DNA of 64,000 nt from positions 62,001 through 126,000 of the forward strand of contig NZ_JBBPCC010000008.1 of NCBI RefSeq assembly GCF_038070315.1. Reading direction: 5' to 3'. Positions 42,624 through 51,216 of this stretch are shown here, in pieces. The first letter of the stretch is position 1, and the number at the start of each line of letters is the position of its first letter. The DNA is from Paenibacillus_G filicis. GTDB lineage: Bacteria; Bacillota; Bacilli; Paenibacillales; NBRC-103111. Below the pieces are notes generated by a model, which did not search any database, was not told the origin of the DNA, and saw only the letters and a list, made by a program, of their open reading frames with translations. The translations under genes were made by a program, and so were the position numbers.

Positions 42624-43565
42624 GTGTTTACCTATGTCGGAAACGGTGCATATTGTTATGCAAATTCCACATCCATGCTGCTGGATAGCATCGGGGAACA
42701 GGTTTCGCCGAACCTTATCGAGGTGTTGACCGGAGTAGGATTGGGGGCGGTTTGGTTTAAGGAAGACAACATGATTTTTTTCTCCAATGGTATTCCCCAT
42801 CTAGGGGTTAGCAAAGCCATGGACATTCTGGGGTGTGCAAGCAAAGAAGTTTCTGGAACGGATGAAGCTGGATTGGTGGAAAAGATAGCGGAAGAGCTTA
42901 AGGAACATCCGATTATGATGGGGCCGCTCGATATGGGTTTTCTGACCTATATGCCGAATCATCCATATCTGCATGGCTCCGACCATTATGTGTTGGCACT
43001 TGGGTTGGAGGACGGATGGGTTCGACTGCATGATCCGGCGGGATATCCTTTTGCTACGCTGCCTGTCCGCGACTTGATCCAAGCATGCAAAACAAACCGA
43101 CTGCAGTATCGGCTTTATCCAAATGATCTTATCTATCACTATTGGAGCGAGCCAGTGAGGCTGCAACACCGAACATCGAGTGAAATGTATCGCGAAGCCA
43201 TACGTTACTTTCGGGAAGTGTATTTGGATGCGGATCGCCTCGCATCGGTACATGGTTGGATGACAGGGGGCGATGCTATTGCGGCATTGCAGCGCCATGT
43301 AAAGGCAGGGGAAGTTGATCCGGGACTGCAAGGTCACTTAACGCATTTTGCATTTCAGGTCGGGGCAAGGCGAGCATTGAACTACAGCGAGTTTTTCCAA
43401 TGTGAGAACCCCAAACTATCCGGGCTAAAATTCATGCAGTCCGAGATGTTCGGAAATTGCCATGGCCTTGCCGTTCGGGGGGAGTGGCAAGCGATAGGCG
43501 ATTCGTTACAAGGTTTAGGCGAGTTTGAACAACAATTCCGTGAGCTGTTATTTCAGAAACATTAG
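42624..43565 (+). CDS. BtrH N-terminal-domain protein (papain-like acyltransferase/peptidase fold)
   Basis: 313 residues. The N-terminal half has a candidate Cys11-His121-Asp137 triad (NGAYCYANS, GSDHYVLALG, LHDPAG), as in the BtrH_N/C39-like fold; BtrH transfers a gamma-glutamyl-GABA type acyl chain in butirosin synthesis. The C-terminal half is helical. No antibiotic genes surround it. GTG start 42624 behind AAAGGATG. Alternative reading: a cysteine peptidase of unknown target. The WYL regulator follows downstream. Confidence 0.7.
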   Translation: MFTYVGNGAYCYANSTSMLLDSIGEQVSPNLIEVLTGVGLGAVWFKEDNMIFFSNGIPHLGVSKAMDILGCASKEVSGTDEAGLVEKIAEELKEHPIMMGPLDMGFLTYMPNHPYLHGSDHYVLALGLEDGWVRLHDPAGYPFATLPVRDLIQACKTNRLQYRLYPNDLIYHYWSEPVRLQHRTSSEMYREAIRYFREVYLDADRLASVHGWMTGGDAIAALQRHVKAGEVDPGLQGHLTHFAFQVGARRALNYSEFFQCENPKLSGLKFMQSEMFGNCHGLAVRGEWQAIGDSLQGLGEFEQQFRELLFQKH

Positions 43566-43664
43566 AAGGTCATATCTATAATATAGAAGGGCCTCTCAGT
43601 AGAGGAGCCATTGTCATCTAATCTATGAGATACTAGGTTCAGTAGCGATGACCATCGCGAGCTA

Positions 43665-43695
43665 GTCCAGGATAAGGCTCGGCCTTGTCCTGGAC
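43665..43695. other. Hairpin in the leader of the WYL gene
   Basis: GTCCAGGATAAGGC and GCCTTGTCCTGGAC (one mismatch) surround a short loop, ending 19 bp before the start. There is no T-run, so it is not a classical terminator; it may affect mRNA stability. Confidence 0.4.
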
Positions 43696-43714
43696 AGTCT
43701 CTGGGGGAGAACGG

Positions 43715-44662
43715 ATGAAAATTGATCGCCTATTAGCTATGACGGTGCTGCTGCTCAATCGCCAGCGGGTCAGTGCCAAGGAACTGGCCGAACGCTTTGA
43801 AGTTTCGACGAAGACCATTTACCGGGATATGGACACGCTGAGTCAGTCGGGAATTCCGGTTCTGGCGCATCAAGGAACATCGGGCGGGTTCGAAATTATG
43901 GAGGAGTACACAATTGCCCGCCAATTTCTAACGCTGAGCGAAATAGAAGCTATTGTCGCGGCTGTAAAAGGCATCAACACCGTGATGAATGATCAAGTAT
44001 TCGCTACGCTGCTCGATAAAGTAAAAGCCCAGCTCAGTAAAGCGGATAGAGTGGCTACAGGGCAGCCAAGAACGGGCATTGTGTTTGACTTCAATCCGTG
44101 GGGCCAAGGCGCTGGCGCAAGCGATAAAGCCAATAAGCTCAGGCAAGCGATAGAGAGCCATAGCTTGGTGTCCTTCCAATATACGAATATGAACGGCGCA
44201 GAGAGTGAACGGGTCATCGAACCGGCGGTGTTAATTCTCAAAGGCTATATCTGGTATGTGCATGCCTATTGTACGATGCGGGGTGAGTTTCGGGTATTCC
44301 GGTTATCCCGTATGAAAAATCTGCAGGTGCTGGATCAACCTTTTATACGTCGTCAGGTGCCGTCATTGGAAGCTTATGCATGGGATCCGCAATGGTCGCA
44401 GGACATCAAGGAAGAGATGGTGTTTACCTTCAGCCCGAGGGTTGGCTACAGGGTCGGGGATGCGTTCCCTCCCGAGCTGCTCACTTATCGAGACGATGGA
44501 TCGATACAGCTACATGGGCGATTTCCGGCTGACGAATGGTTATATGGCATGCTTCTGAGCTATGGGGAGCATGTCCACGTGGAGCAGCCGGAGCATGTGG
44601 CCGCTGAAGTGGTGAGCCGTGCTCAAAAAATTGTGGAGCGCTATGCCAAAGTGGACAGATAG
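43715..44662 (+). CDS. WYL-domain transcriptional regulator (YafY type)
   Basis: 315 residues. HTH: LLAMTVLLLNRQRVSAKELA and VSTKTIYRDMDTLSQSGIPV, then the WYL domain (VSFQYTNMNGAESERVIEPA, YIWYVHAYCTMRGEFRVFRL) and a C-terminal extension. ATG 43715 has GGGGGAGA upstream. Upstream of a GyrI-like ligand-binding gene in the same direction, a common pairing in Paenibacillus. Confidence 0.9.
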   Translation: MKIDRLLAMTVLLLNRQRVSAKELAERFEVSTKTIYRDMDTLSQSGIPVLAHQGTSGGFEIMEEYTIARQFLTLSEIEAIVAAVKGINTVMNDQVFATLLDKVKAQLSKADRVATGQPRTGIVFDFNPWGQGAGASDKANKLRQAIESHSLVSFQYTNMNGAESERVIEPAVLILKGYIWYVHAYCTMRGEFRVFRLSRMKNLQVLDQPFIRRQVPSLEAYAWDPQWSQDIKEEMVFTFSPRVGYRVGDAFPPELLTYRDDGSIQLHGRFPADEWLYGMLLSYGEHVHVEQPEHVAAEVVSRAQKIVERYAKVDR

Positions 44663-44717
44663 CTGTCTACTTTTCCTGGTTATACTAAGCTTAAACACTA
44701 GGAAATGAGGCAGGCGA

Positions 44718-45200
44718 ATGAATACCTTTCAGACTGAAAAACCGCAAATGACGCTGGCAGGAGTGACTGTACGTACCACGAATGCCGAGGAAATGGGTCC
44801 GAATGGACGCTTGGCGCAGCTATGGGATGATTACTTCCGCAATCAAGCTGCCTTACAGGCGAATAGCCATCTTGCTCATCTTATCTATGCGCTGTATACC
44901 GACTATGAAAGCGACGCAACCGGAGCCTACACGGTGATTATCGGGCATGAGGTGGACGGTGCTGCGGCTCCTGCTGAAGCCGAAGGTGCCCGTGCCGTTG
45001 TGCCAGCGAGCCGATATAGGGTATTTACGACGAAGAAGGGCCCGGTACATGAAGTCGTTGCCGAGGCATGGGGCCAAATCTGGGACTATTACAAGGACTC
45101 AGAGGAAGTTAGGGCCTTTACCGGGGACTTCGAGGTGTATGACTCCCGGCATTTCGATCCTGCGAATACAGAGGTACAGATCTATATTGCTATCGCATAA
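44718..45200 (+). CDS. GyrI-like/AraC effector-binding domain protein
   Basis: 160 residues. Family marks are MTLAGVTVRTTNAEEMGP, VIIGHEVDG, YRVFTTKKGP and EVYDSRHFDPANTEVQIYIA. Stand-alone SOUL/GyrI-like domains (BmrR effector-binding type) bind hydrophobic ligands and may detoxify them. Located 55 bp after the WYL regulator, probably co-regulated. Ribosome site GAAATGAGG. Followed by a symmetrical terminator. Confidence 0.82.
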   Translation: MNTFQTEKPQMTLAGVTVRTTNAEEMGPNGRLAQLWDDYFRNQAALQANSHLAHLIYALYTDYESDATGAYTVIIGHEVDGAAAPAEAEGARAVVPASRYRVFTTKKGPVHEVVAEAWGQIWDYYKDSEEVRAFTGDFEVYDSRHFDPANTEVQIYIAIA

Positions 45201-45202
45201 AC

Positions 45203-45231
45203 AAAAGGACGCCGGATTCCGGCGTCCTTTT
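45203..45231. terminator. Bidirectional terminator
   Basis: AAAAGGACGCCGG ATT CCGGCGTCCTTTT: perfect 13-bp stem between the GyrI-like gene and the convergent sulfatase. Confidence 0.93.
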
Positions 45232-45256
45232 GTTTGATCCGAAGCTGTTGTCCATC

Positions 45257-47029
45257 TTAGCGGTTAGACCGCTCGGGGTACAAACGCTTCTGCCTCCGCT
45301 GCTCCTCCAGCACTTGCAGCATCCGGGATAGAATGCCGGGATACTGCTGGGCGAACGCAGGGTGGGCCAGATTTCGCGTTTCGAGCGGATCTTCCGTTAA
45401 GTGATACAGCTCGTATTCGTCGGGGCAAGGTTTTGTTTTGCTCTGTTCGACCCACGCTGTCCCCTTTCCGTCTGGGTCCCGAGCAGGCCGATAGGTCGTA
45501 TCCTCCACGCATGGAGTGCTCCAGAACTGAGGGTTATCGAAATAACGGGAAAGCTTCCACAGTTCTTTTTTTCCGTGCCGGTAGAGGAACGTGATGACTG
45601 TCTCAATATGATTAGGCTGAATGACAGCCGGATAGGGATGTCCAAGCGGGCTGATCTGATGCTGGCCGCGGGTGATCTCATCATCGGTCATGAAATAAAT
45701 AGGTTCCTCCGCTATGGATAAAGGATGCTGTTCGCGAAGCAGCGGCGTGAGATTGCGTCCGACAAGCCGGCGGGCTTCACTGAATTGGCCTTGCAGTCGG
45801 CTTTGTACCTCAGCGATATCGATATTCGCAAGTCCGAGCATAGTAGGCAGCAGATCGACATGGCTTGTGAGGGTATTTGCCTGTACGGGCTGCGGGAAGA
45901 GCTGACGATTATAGATGAGGAAAGGGACATGTATCACTTCCTCATAGGCACAGTACATCTTCTGGTACAACTGACCATGGGCGCCGAGCAGGTCTCCGTG
46001 ATCGGAAGTAAAGATCACGATCGTATTGTCATAGAAAGAACTATGGGTAAGTGCTTCGAACACTTTATGCATCTGACGATCGGCATTTTTCTGCAGCTGG
46101 TAATACAGCTTGCGGTACTTGCTCTGATCGGTAATCGGCTGCAAAGCTTGGGGGTAGATATCCCGGTAGCTAGCCTGACAGCGAGGCTTGCTGAGCAGAT
46201 CCTCGTGGATGGTTGGCGGAGGCGGAACCTCTGGCATAGGACCCACGTCGAACCGGAACACGGGCAGCTGAGCCGTGAGATCGCCGTATAGCACAATATC
46301 ATGCGGATTGACGAATGAAGCCACCACGAGCCAAGGTTCCTCTTGCCCGGTGTCATGGTGGAGCCGATCCAGTGCCTGGAGCAGCTCCACCGTCTCTTCG
46401 GCATATCCTTCATCTCGGCCGCTTACGCCGAATGCAGCGGAAGATCCGGAATTTCGCGGGTTCTTGCCATGAGGCTCGGGACCGATCCAATCGGAAAATC
46501 CGAAGCTGCCCAAGCGATTGGCAGACCTGTACAAGTCTTGCTTCTCATTAGGAAGACCCGTCAGCGCATCATAACTGGCCAGGCTCGTATGCGTGCCTGG
46601 AATGACGATATCTTCATGGGAAATATGCCATTTCCCTTTATAGTAGGTTTGGTATCCAGCGGCACGGAAGTAATCTCCCATGGTCGGCACCGCGTTCGGG
46701 TCTAGCCAAAACATATCCGAATCCGAAGCGTGCTTGGCGATTCCGTCCGTCTGAGTGACACCATGGAGGGATGGATAGTGGCCGGTGAACAGCGTAGCGC
46801 GGCTAGGGCAGCATGCAGCGCTCCCGATGTAATGCCTTTGGAATTCCACGGCGTGCGTTTTTAATAGCTGCTGCGTGATCAGGTTCTGCTGACGCCACTC
46901 CCGAATATCCTCGTCCTCATAGACGGGAGGGTAGCGTTCTTCATCGACGACAAACACGAGAAAGTTCGGTTTTTCCAGCGGATTAGCAGAGGATCGAGGG
47001 GTTTTCAAGCAAACACATCCTAGGCCCAT
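45257..47029 (-). CDS. Sulfatase (type I, Cys-type)
   Basis: 590 residues, alkaline-phosphatase superfamily. The formylglycine motif C-x-P-S-R is present as CCPSR (Cys73), within SAACCPSRATLFTGHYPSL; metal and substrate segments NFLVFVVDEERYP, YYKGKWHISHED and FTSDHGDLLGAHGQ follow. It needs a formylglycine-generating or anaerobic maturase enzyme, not in this window. No signal peptide, so cytosolic. ATG 47029 has a weak site (AGGTC); TTG 47008 with AGGATG is an alternative start. Substrate (choline-, carbohydrate- or aryl-sulfate) unknown. Confidence 0.9.
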   Translation of the reverse strand: MGLGCVCLKTPRSSANPLEKPNFLVFVVDEERYPPVYEDEDIREWRQQNLITQQLLKTHAVEFQRHYIGSAACCPSRATLFTGHYPSLHGVTQTDGIAKHASDSDMFWLDPNAVPTMGDYFRAAGYQTYYKGKWHISHEDIVIPGTHTSLASYDALTGLPNEKQDLYRSANRLGSFGFSDWIGPEPHGKNPRNSGSSAAFGVSGRDEGYAEETVELLQALDRLHHDTGQEEPWLVVASFVNPHDIVLYGDLTAQLPVFRFDVGPMPEVPPPPTIHEDLLSKPRCQASYRDIYPQALQPITDQSKYRKLYYQLQKNADRQMHKVFEALTHSSFYDNTIVIFTSDHGDLLGAHGQLYQKMYCAYEEVIHVPFLIYNRQLFPQPVQANTLTSHVDLLPTMLGLANIDIAEVQSRLQGQFSEARRLVGRNLTPLLREQHPLSIAEEPIYFMTDDEITRGQHQISPLGHPYPAVIQPNHIETVITFLYRHGKKELWKLSRYFDNPQFWSTPCVEDTTYRPARDPDGKGTAWVEQSKTKPCPDEYELYHLTEDPLETRNLAHPAFAQQYPGILSRMLQVLEEQRRQKRLYPERSNR

Positions 47030-47099
47030 AGTTTTGACCTAATATATGTAGCGGGAGGCTAAGATAGAAGCTTTGAGCGGGTCTGCTCATGTAGATAGA

Positions 47100-47357
47100 T
47101 TAACAGGGCAGTTGAAAAAAACCAAAGCTACACGGCTGGAGAACCAGGTCTATTCGAACAGAGTGGTGCGATCGGAGTTCGATAAAAACTGGAAAACGGT
47201 TGTGTCCAGAAGCGGTTATGTGATATATATTGCGACCAGGAATCATGCCACAGTTACGGTACTGCTTAGCACCGGCTCCAGTAAATTGCTTATCTTTAGC
47301 CAAGGAGGCAGGGTACAGTACCAGCATAACCGATAGCCGTTTCAAGCTTTTTCCCAT
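47100..47357 (-). CDS. Putative small exported protein, possibly damaged
   Basis: 85-residue minus-strand frame behind an excellent ribosome site (AAGGAGAGG, 7 bases from the ATG). It starts MGKSLKRLSVMLVLYPASLA, a short signal-like segment, followed by GAGAKQYRNCGMIPGRN and HITASGHNRFPVFIEL. The product resembles a secreted beta-rich protein but the hydrophobic core is short, so a frameshift may have spoiled it. Upstream of and codirectional with the sulfatase (70-bp gap). Confidence rests on the ribosome site. Confidence 0.4.
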   Translation of the reverse strand: MGKSLKRLSVMLVLYPASLAKDKQFTGAGAKQYRNCGMIPGRNIYHITASGHNRFPVFIELRSHHSVRIDLVLQPCSFGFFQLPC

Positions 47358-47619
47358 CAATTACCCTCTCCTTAGTCCGTTTAGGAATTTTGATTAAGTA
47401 ATGCGTAATTCTCATCTTACACGACCTCTCCGGGCATGACAATGTACCTATCTTATAGATCGTAAGAAATATAAAGATTCTTCTCGCAAGGTTTAACTTG
47501 CAATATTTCAGCGAATATATAGTAATTTTGGGAGTCCTCTAGTAAACTAAACGTGCGCAGTAGGATATTTGGCCCAAGACAATAATCACAAGACCTCACG
47601 ATTAGGAGAGCGTATTCTG

Positions 47620-49077
47620 GTGACAAAGAGACAACGCGGAAGACGGTTAGCCCTGTTAACGGTCATTCTAGGGACAGCCTTAATGATGGGAAATGTACAT
47701 GCAGCTAGTCCGGATTTGCCGAGTGTAAGTAAGGATATCATTGATCCCTATCAGATGTACACGTACGAGCTCATGATTCAACAGATGGATCAGCTGGCCT
47801 CTGCCTATCCGGAATTAATCGAAGTGATATCGATAGGCAAGACGGATCTAGGACGGGACATCAAGGCGGTTCGATTAGGAAAAGGGGAGGCCTCTGTTCT
47901 CATAGACGGGTCTCAGCATGCGAGAGAATGGATGGGTACGAATCTGATTCTCTATATGATCGATCGTTATGCCTATGCATACGAGCACAATATGAAATAT
48001 GATCAATATGTCGTTAGGGAATTATTGGACCAGAGCTCGATCTGGTTTGTGCCGATGGTCAATCCGGACGGTGTGTCGCTGCAGCAGCGGGGGCTGGAGG
48101 CTGTACCCGATTCATTGCATGCTGGCTTGCTCCGCATGAACGGCAATAGCGGTAGCTTCAAACGCTGGAAGGCCAATGCTCAGGGGATCGACATTAACAG
48201 GCAGTACCCGGCACTGTGGACCGGCATCCGCAATTCGCCTGCTTATCCGATGTTCAAGAATTATAAGGGTTCAGCGCCTGCTGAGACGGCGGAAGCAACC
48301 GCCATGATCCACTTTGCCTACAAGGCTGATCCGGAGATTGCGCTTTCTTACCATACCTCGGGTAAAGTCTTGTACTGGAATTTCAAGACACCACCGGAAC
48401 ATCTGGCACGTGATAAGAAGCTGGCCGATGCCATCAGCGCGATGACAGGCTATAGACAAGTGAAACCGGACAAGGATCCTTCAGGCGGAGGCTTCACGGA
48501 TTGGTTCATCGCACAGTTCGGGCGCCCAGGATTTACGGCAGAGCTGGGGACGTATCAGGAGGAAACCGAGCTGCCGCTCTGGACGTTCACGGGCATCTGG
48601 GAAGAAAATCAGAAGCTGGGCCTCTACTTGGCTGCAGAAGCGTACAAGCTCTGGCATGAGCGTTATCCGGTGGAGAAGGTCGAGGAGAACATCCAACTGC
48701 TCGAATCCGTTCAACTCTACAACCGCCCTAATGAATCATTTCCCGTCGGAGCCAAGCTGGATGGAGCCAAGGTCATAGCCGACGCTCGCCTTGGCGATTG
48801 GTATCGTGTCCCGACCTGGCTCGGACCGAAATGGGTTCATATACAGCCAGGCTCTTATCTGAAGGGCCATAGTGAAGACTATAAGGAACGCATGAAGCTC
48901 ACGGACAAAACGTCGATCTATCCGTACCCTAACGCGGACGACTCGGTCGTGGTTGCCGAGTTGAATCCGCAGGAAGTGGACGCCTTGGAGCGCTGGAACG
49001 GTTGGGTTTCGATTCGAACCTGGTTCGGTCAAGGGTGGATTCAGGAGAAGAAGCTGGCCGTGGTTCAACATCCATAG
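47620..49077 (+). CDS. Secreted M14 zinc carboxypeptidase with SH3-like tail
   Basis: 485 residues. Signal peptide (KRQRGRRLALLTVILG ... VHAAS). M14 catalytic domain: zinc ligands His100 and Glu103 in DGSQHAREW, third ligand His245 in LSYHTSG, catalytic Glu308 in FTAELGTYQEE. The C-terminal ~115 residues hold two SH3-like repeats (GDWYRVPTWLGPKWV and WVSIRTWFGQGWIQE), similar to those of the amidase next door. Likely a wall-peptide gamma-D-glutamyl-type or general carboxypeptidase. GTG 47620 has TAGGAGAG upstream; the longer TTG start (47569) would bury the signal peptide. Amidase gene follows 41 bp downstream. Confidence 0.88.
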   Translation: MTKRQRGRRLALLTVILGTALMMGNVHAASPDLPSVSKDIIDPYQMYTYELMIQQMDQLASAYPELIEVISIGKTDLGRDIKAVRLGKGEASVLIDGSQHAREWMGTNLILYMIDRYAYAYEHNMKYDQYVVRELLDQSSIWFVPMVNPDGVSLQQRGLEAVPDSLHAGLLRMNGNSGSFKRWKANAQGIDINRQYPALWTGIRNSPAYPMFKNYKGSAPAETAEATAMIHFAYKADPEIALSYHTSGKVLYWNFKTPPEHLARDKKLADAISAMTGYRQVKPDKDPSGGGFTDWFIAQFGRPGFTAELGTYQEETELPLWTFTGIWEENQKLGLYLAAEAYKLWHERYPVEKVEENIQLLESVQLYNRPNESFPVGAKLDGAKVIADARLGDWYRVPTWLGPKWVHIQPGSYLKGHSEDYKERMKLTDKTSIYPYPNADDSVVVAELNPQEVDALERWNGWVSIRTWFGQGWIQEKKLAVVQHP

Positions 49078-49118
49078 GATCAATAATCATAGTAAAGAAA
49101 GACGAAGGAGGCTAGGCC

Positions 49119-50225
49119 ATGGTTCTCGTTACCCGTAGTATGACCGGTTTACTGGTCGCAGGATGTGTTCTTGTGTGTGGTTTCCTGCTCCCGGCACCCG
49201 TTAGCGCCAAGACGCAGGGTGAGCAGCTGATTTGTCTGGACCCCGGTCATCAATTGTATGGGAATAACGCGTTAGAGCCGGTTGCACCGGGTTCGGGAGA
49301 AAAGAAAGCCAAGGTGTCTTCCGGGACCCGAGGTGTCGTCACGAAGAAACCGGAGTACGTGCTGACCCTGGAAGCCTCCAAGCTGCTTAAGGACAAGCTG
49401 GAGCTGCTCGGCTACCGGGTCGTCATGACCCGGGAGTCTCATGAAGTCGATATGTCTAATGTTGGGCGGGCTCAACTGTGCAATGACGTTCAAGCAGATT
49501 TGGCGGTACGGATACACGCCGATGGGGATAGCTCTCCCAAGACGCAAGGCATGTCCCTGCTGTATCCGGCATGGACGAAGGAGAATCAAGGGATCTTTGC
49601 TCAGAGCAAGGAAGCGGCGGAGCTCATCTTGAATAAAGCCGTCGCTGCTACGCAAGCTAGCTCTCGAGGCGTGGTGCCGCGTTCGGATCTTACCGGCTTC
49701 AATTGGTCCACGGTGCCGTCCGTTCTGGTGGAAATGGGCTTTATGACCAACCCCGATGAGGATCGGCGGTTATCGGATGCTGGGTATTTGAATATCTTAA
49801 CCCAGGGAATCGCCGATGGGATTAACGAGGCGATGGCGTATCCGGCCGATGGGCCCGACGTGCAAGAGTCCTCTCGGATCTACTTGCCAACGGGCACTCA
49901 GCTATATGAACTGTCCAACGGGAAGTTCACCCGTACTTCATTGGGTTTGTCACCGCAGATTCTGGAGGTTGCTGCCACAAGGGGCAATTGGGGCAAGGTG
50001 AGCACTTGGGTCGGCGAGCGCTGGTTGCCTCTCGGGCAGGCGCTGACGCCGGTCCATTCCGTAGATAAACAAATTGAGCTCCAGGCTAACACGCCGTTCT
50101 ATCGCAGTCCGCTCGACACGCAGCCCGCCGGGCGGCTGTCCGCTCAGAAGGTGAATATCCGGGAGCAGTGGCAGGAGTGGGTGCTGATCGAGACTTGGCT
50201 GGGGAAGATGTGGGTGCGGGAGTGA
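49119..50225 (+). CDS. Secreted N-acetylmuramoyl-L-alanine amidase (Amidase_3) with SH3-like tail
   Basis: 368 residues. Signal peptide ending near PVSA-KT (residue 30). Amidase_3 zinc ligands are His44 (CLDPGHQ), Glu85 (LTLEASK) and His133 (VRIHADG), with catalytic Glu205 (LVEMGFMTNP). It cleaves the bond between muramic acid and the peptide stem. The C-terminal SH3-like pair (VSTWVGERWL, IETWLGKMWVRE) should bind the wall. Ribosome site GAAGGAGG. In an operon with the M14 carboxypeptidase, so the two enzymes probably remodel peptidoglycan together. Confidence 0.92.
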   Translation: MVLVTRSMTGLLVAGCVLVCGFLLPAPVSAKTQGEQLICLDPGHQLYGNNALEPVAPGSGEKKAKVSSGTRGVVTKKPEYVLTLEASKLLKDKLELLGYRVVMTRESHEVDMSNVGRAQLCNDVQADLAVRIHADGDSSPKTQGMSLLYPAWTKENQGIFAQSKEAAELILNKAVAATQASSRGVVPRSDLTGFNWSTVPSVLVEMGFMTNPDEDRRLSDAGYLNILTQGIADGINEAMAYPADGPDVQESSRIYLPTGTQLYELSNGKFTRTSLGLSPQILEVAATRGNWGKVSTWVGERWLPLGQALTPVHSVDKQIELQANTPFYRSPLDTQPAGRLSAQKVNIREQWQEWVLIETWLGKMWVRE

Positions 50226-50367
50226 GCGCCTAAGAAATTAAAAGATGACTGGAAGAATTGAAATTAGTCATTCAGTGGAGAAGGACTTTCAATTTAATGA
50301 AATGGAATCAAGAGGCCGCTGCCATTGCCAACGTATAATGGCTTGGATAGGATCTCAAAAAGGACTG

Positions 50368-50402
50368 GCTGGCACCCGGATTAATCGGTGCCGGCTTCTT
50401 TG
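50368..50402 (+). terminator. Probable terminator after the amidase
   Basis: GCTGGCACC and GGTGCCGGC stem, then TTCTTT. It lies 143 bp past the stop. The rest of 50226-50573 is AT-rich promoter-like DNA without a gene. Confidence 0.55.
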
Positions 50403-50573
50403 CATTTTCCACATGAAACTGTGAATATGGGCTACAAATCTATTACTATAATCTGGTACTTTAGTCGTTAGTATGATAGTATGAAATTGTTGCAATTTGT
50501 TAAAATTTGCTGATTCATGCAGTGAGTATTAATCAGTTTCTACTACATAAAATCATCATTAACAGGAGGATCC

Positions 50574-51200
50574 ATGGCGAAGATTATGGTGAATACTTGC
50601 CCCAATTGTGGAGCAAACCTGGCGGTAGATTTGGACCAGATCTGTGAATTTTGCGGGACGGCCTACATTCCCAAAAACCTCGTATCCCTGGCCAAGATGG
50701 ACAGTCAAACCAAGCACAAGTACATCACCTCGTACAAGGAAAGGCTCGAGGACAACAAAGAAAATATTCCGGTCGCGGTTTCCCTGGCTATGTGTCACAT
50801 CGATGCGCAAAATTATGAGTTTGCCTTCGAAATTCTGAGGAAGTTGGCCGAGAATAACTGCTCGGATCCCAACGTCTTCTACTATATGGCGCTTGCTATG
50901 CTCGAAGGGAAAAAGCCGCGTGTACTGCGTATGGACAAAGTCCGCAAGGTAGAGTCGTATTTGAATAGCGCCCAGGTTTTGTCCAGCGGTAACGGCTTGT
51001 ACTATATCATGCAAGCGGTGATCAAGCGGGACTATTATGAATATTACTTGTTCAATATGCACCCGGGAGGGAGCAGCAGGACGCTTCTGGAGACAGCGAA
51101 TAATTTTAATCTGGATGCGGAAGAGGTTCACCAGATTATAAAAATCGTGAAGCTCGATGAGAGCGATCAACGTTATTTTGACTCCGTGTTGGCCATTTAA
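50574..51200 (+). CDS. Zinc-ribbon protein with TPR-like helices
   Basis: 208 residues. N-terminal zinc ribbon with two CxxC pairs (NTCPNCGANL and QICEFCGTAY, about residues 8-29), then a helical region about 45-150 with TPR-like alternation (VAVSLAMCHIDAQNYEFAFE). No membrane segment. Strong ribosome site (GGAGG). Overlaps by context with the next gene, 16 bp downstream, so they form an operon. Function unknown; zinc ribbon plus helical scaffold suggests protein binding. Confidence 0.75.
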   Translation: MAKIMVNTCPNCGANLAVDLDQICEFCGTAYIPKNLVSLAKMDSQTKHKYITSYKERLEDNKENIPVAVSLAMCHIDAQNYEFAFEILRKLAENNCSDPNVFYYMALAMLEGKKPRVLRMDKVRKVESYLNSAQVLSSGNGLYYIMQAVIKRDYYEYYLFNMHPGGSSRTLLETANNFNLDAEEVHQIIKIVKLDESDQRYFDSVLAI

Positions 51201-51216
51201 ACCGAAAGGTGATGCT

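Noticed and set aside
47073..47336. 87-codon plus-strand frame between sulfatase and carboxypeptidase
   Set aside because: No ribosome site; the minus-strand frame here has a much better start.
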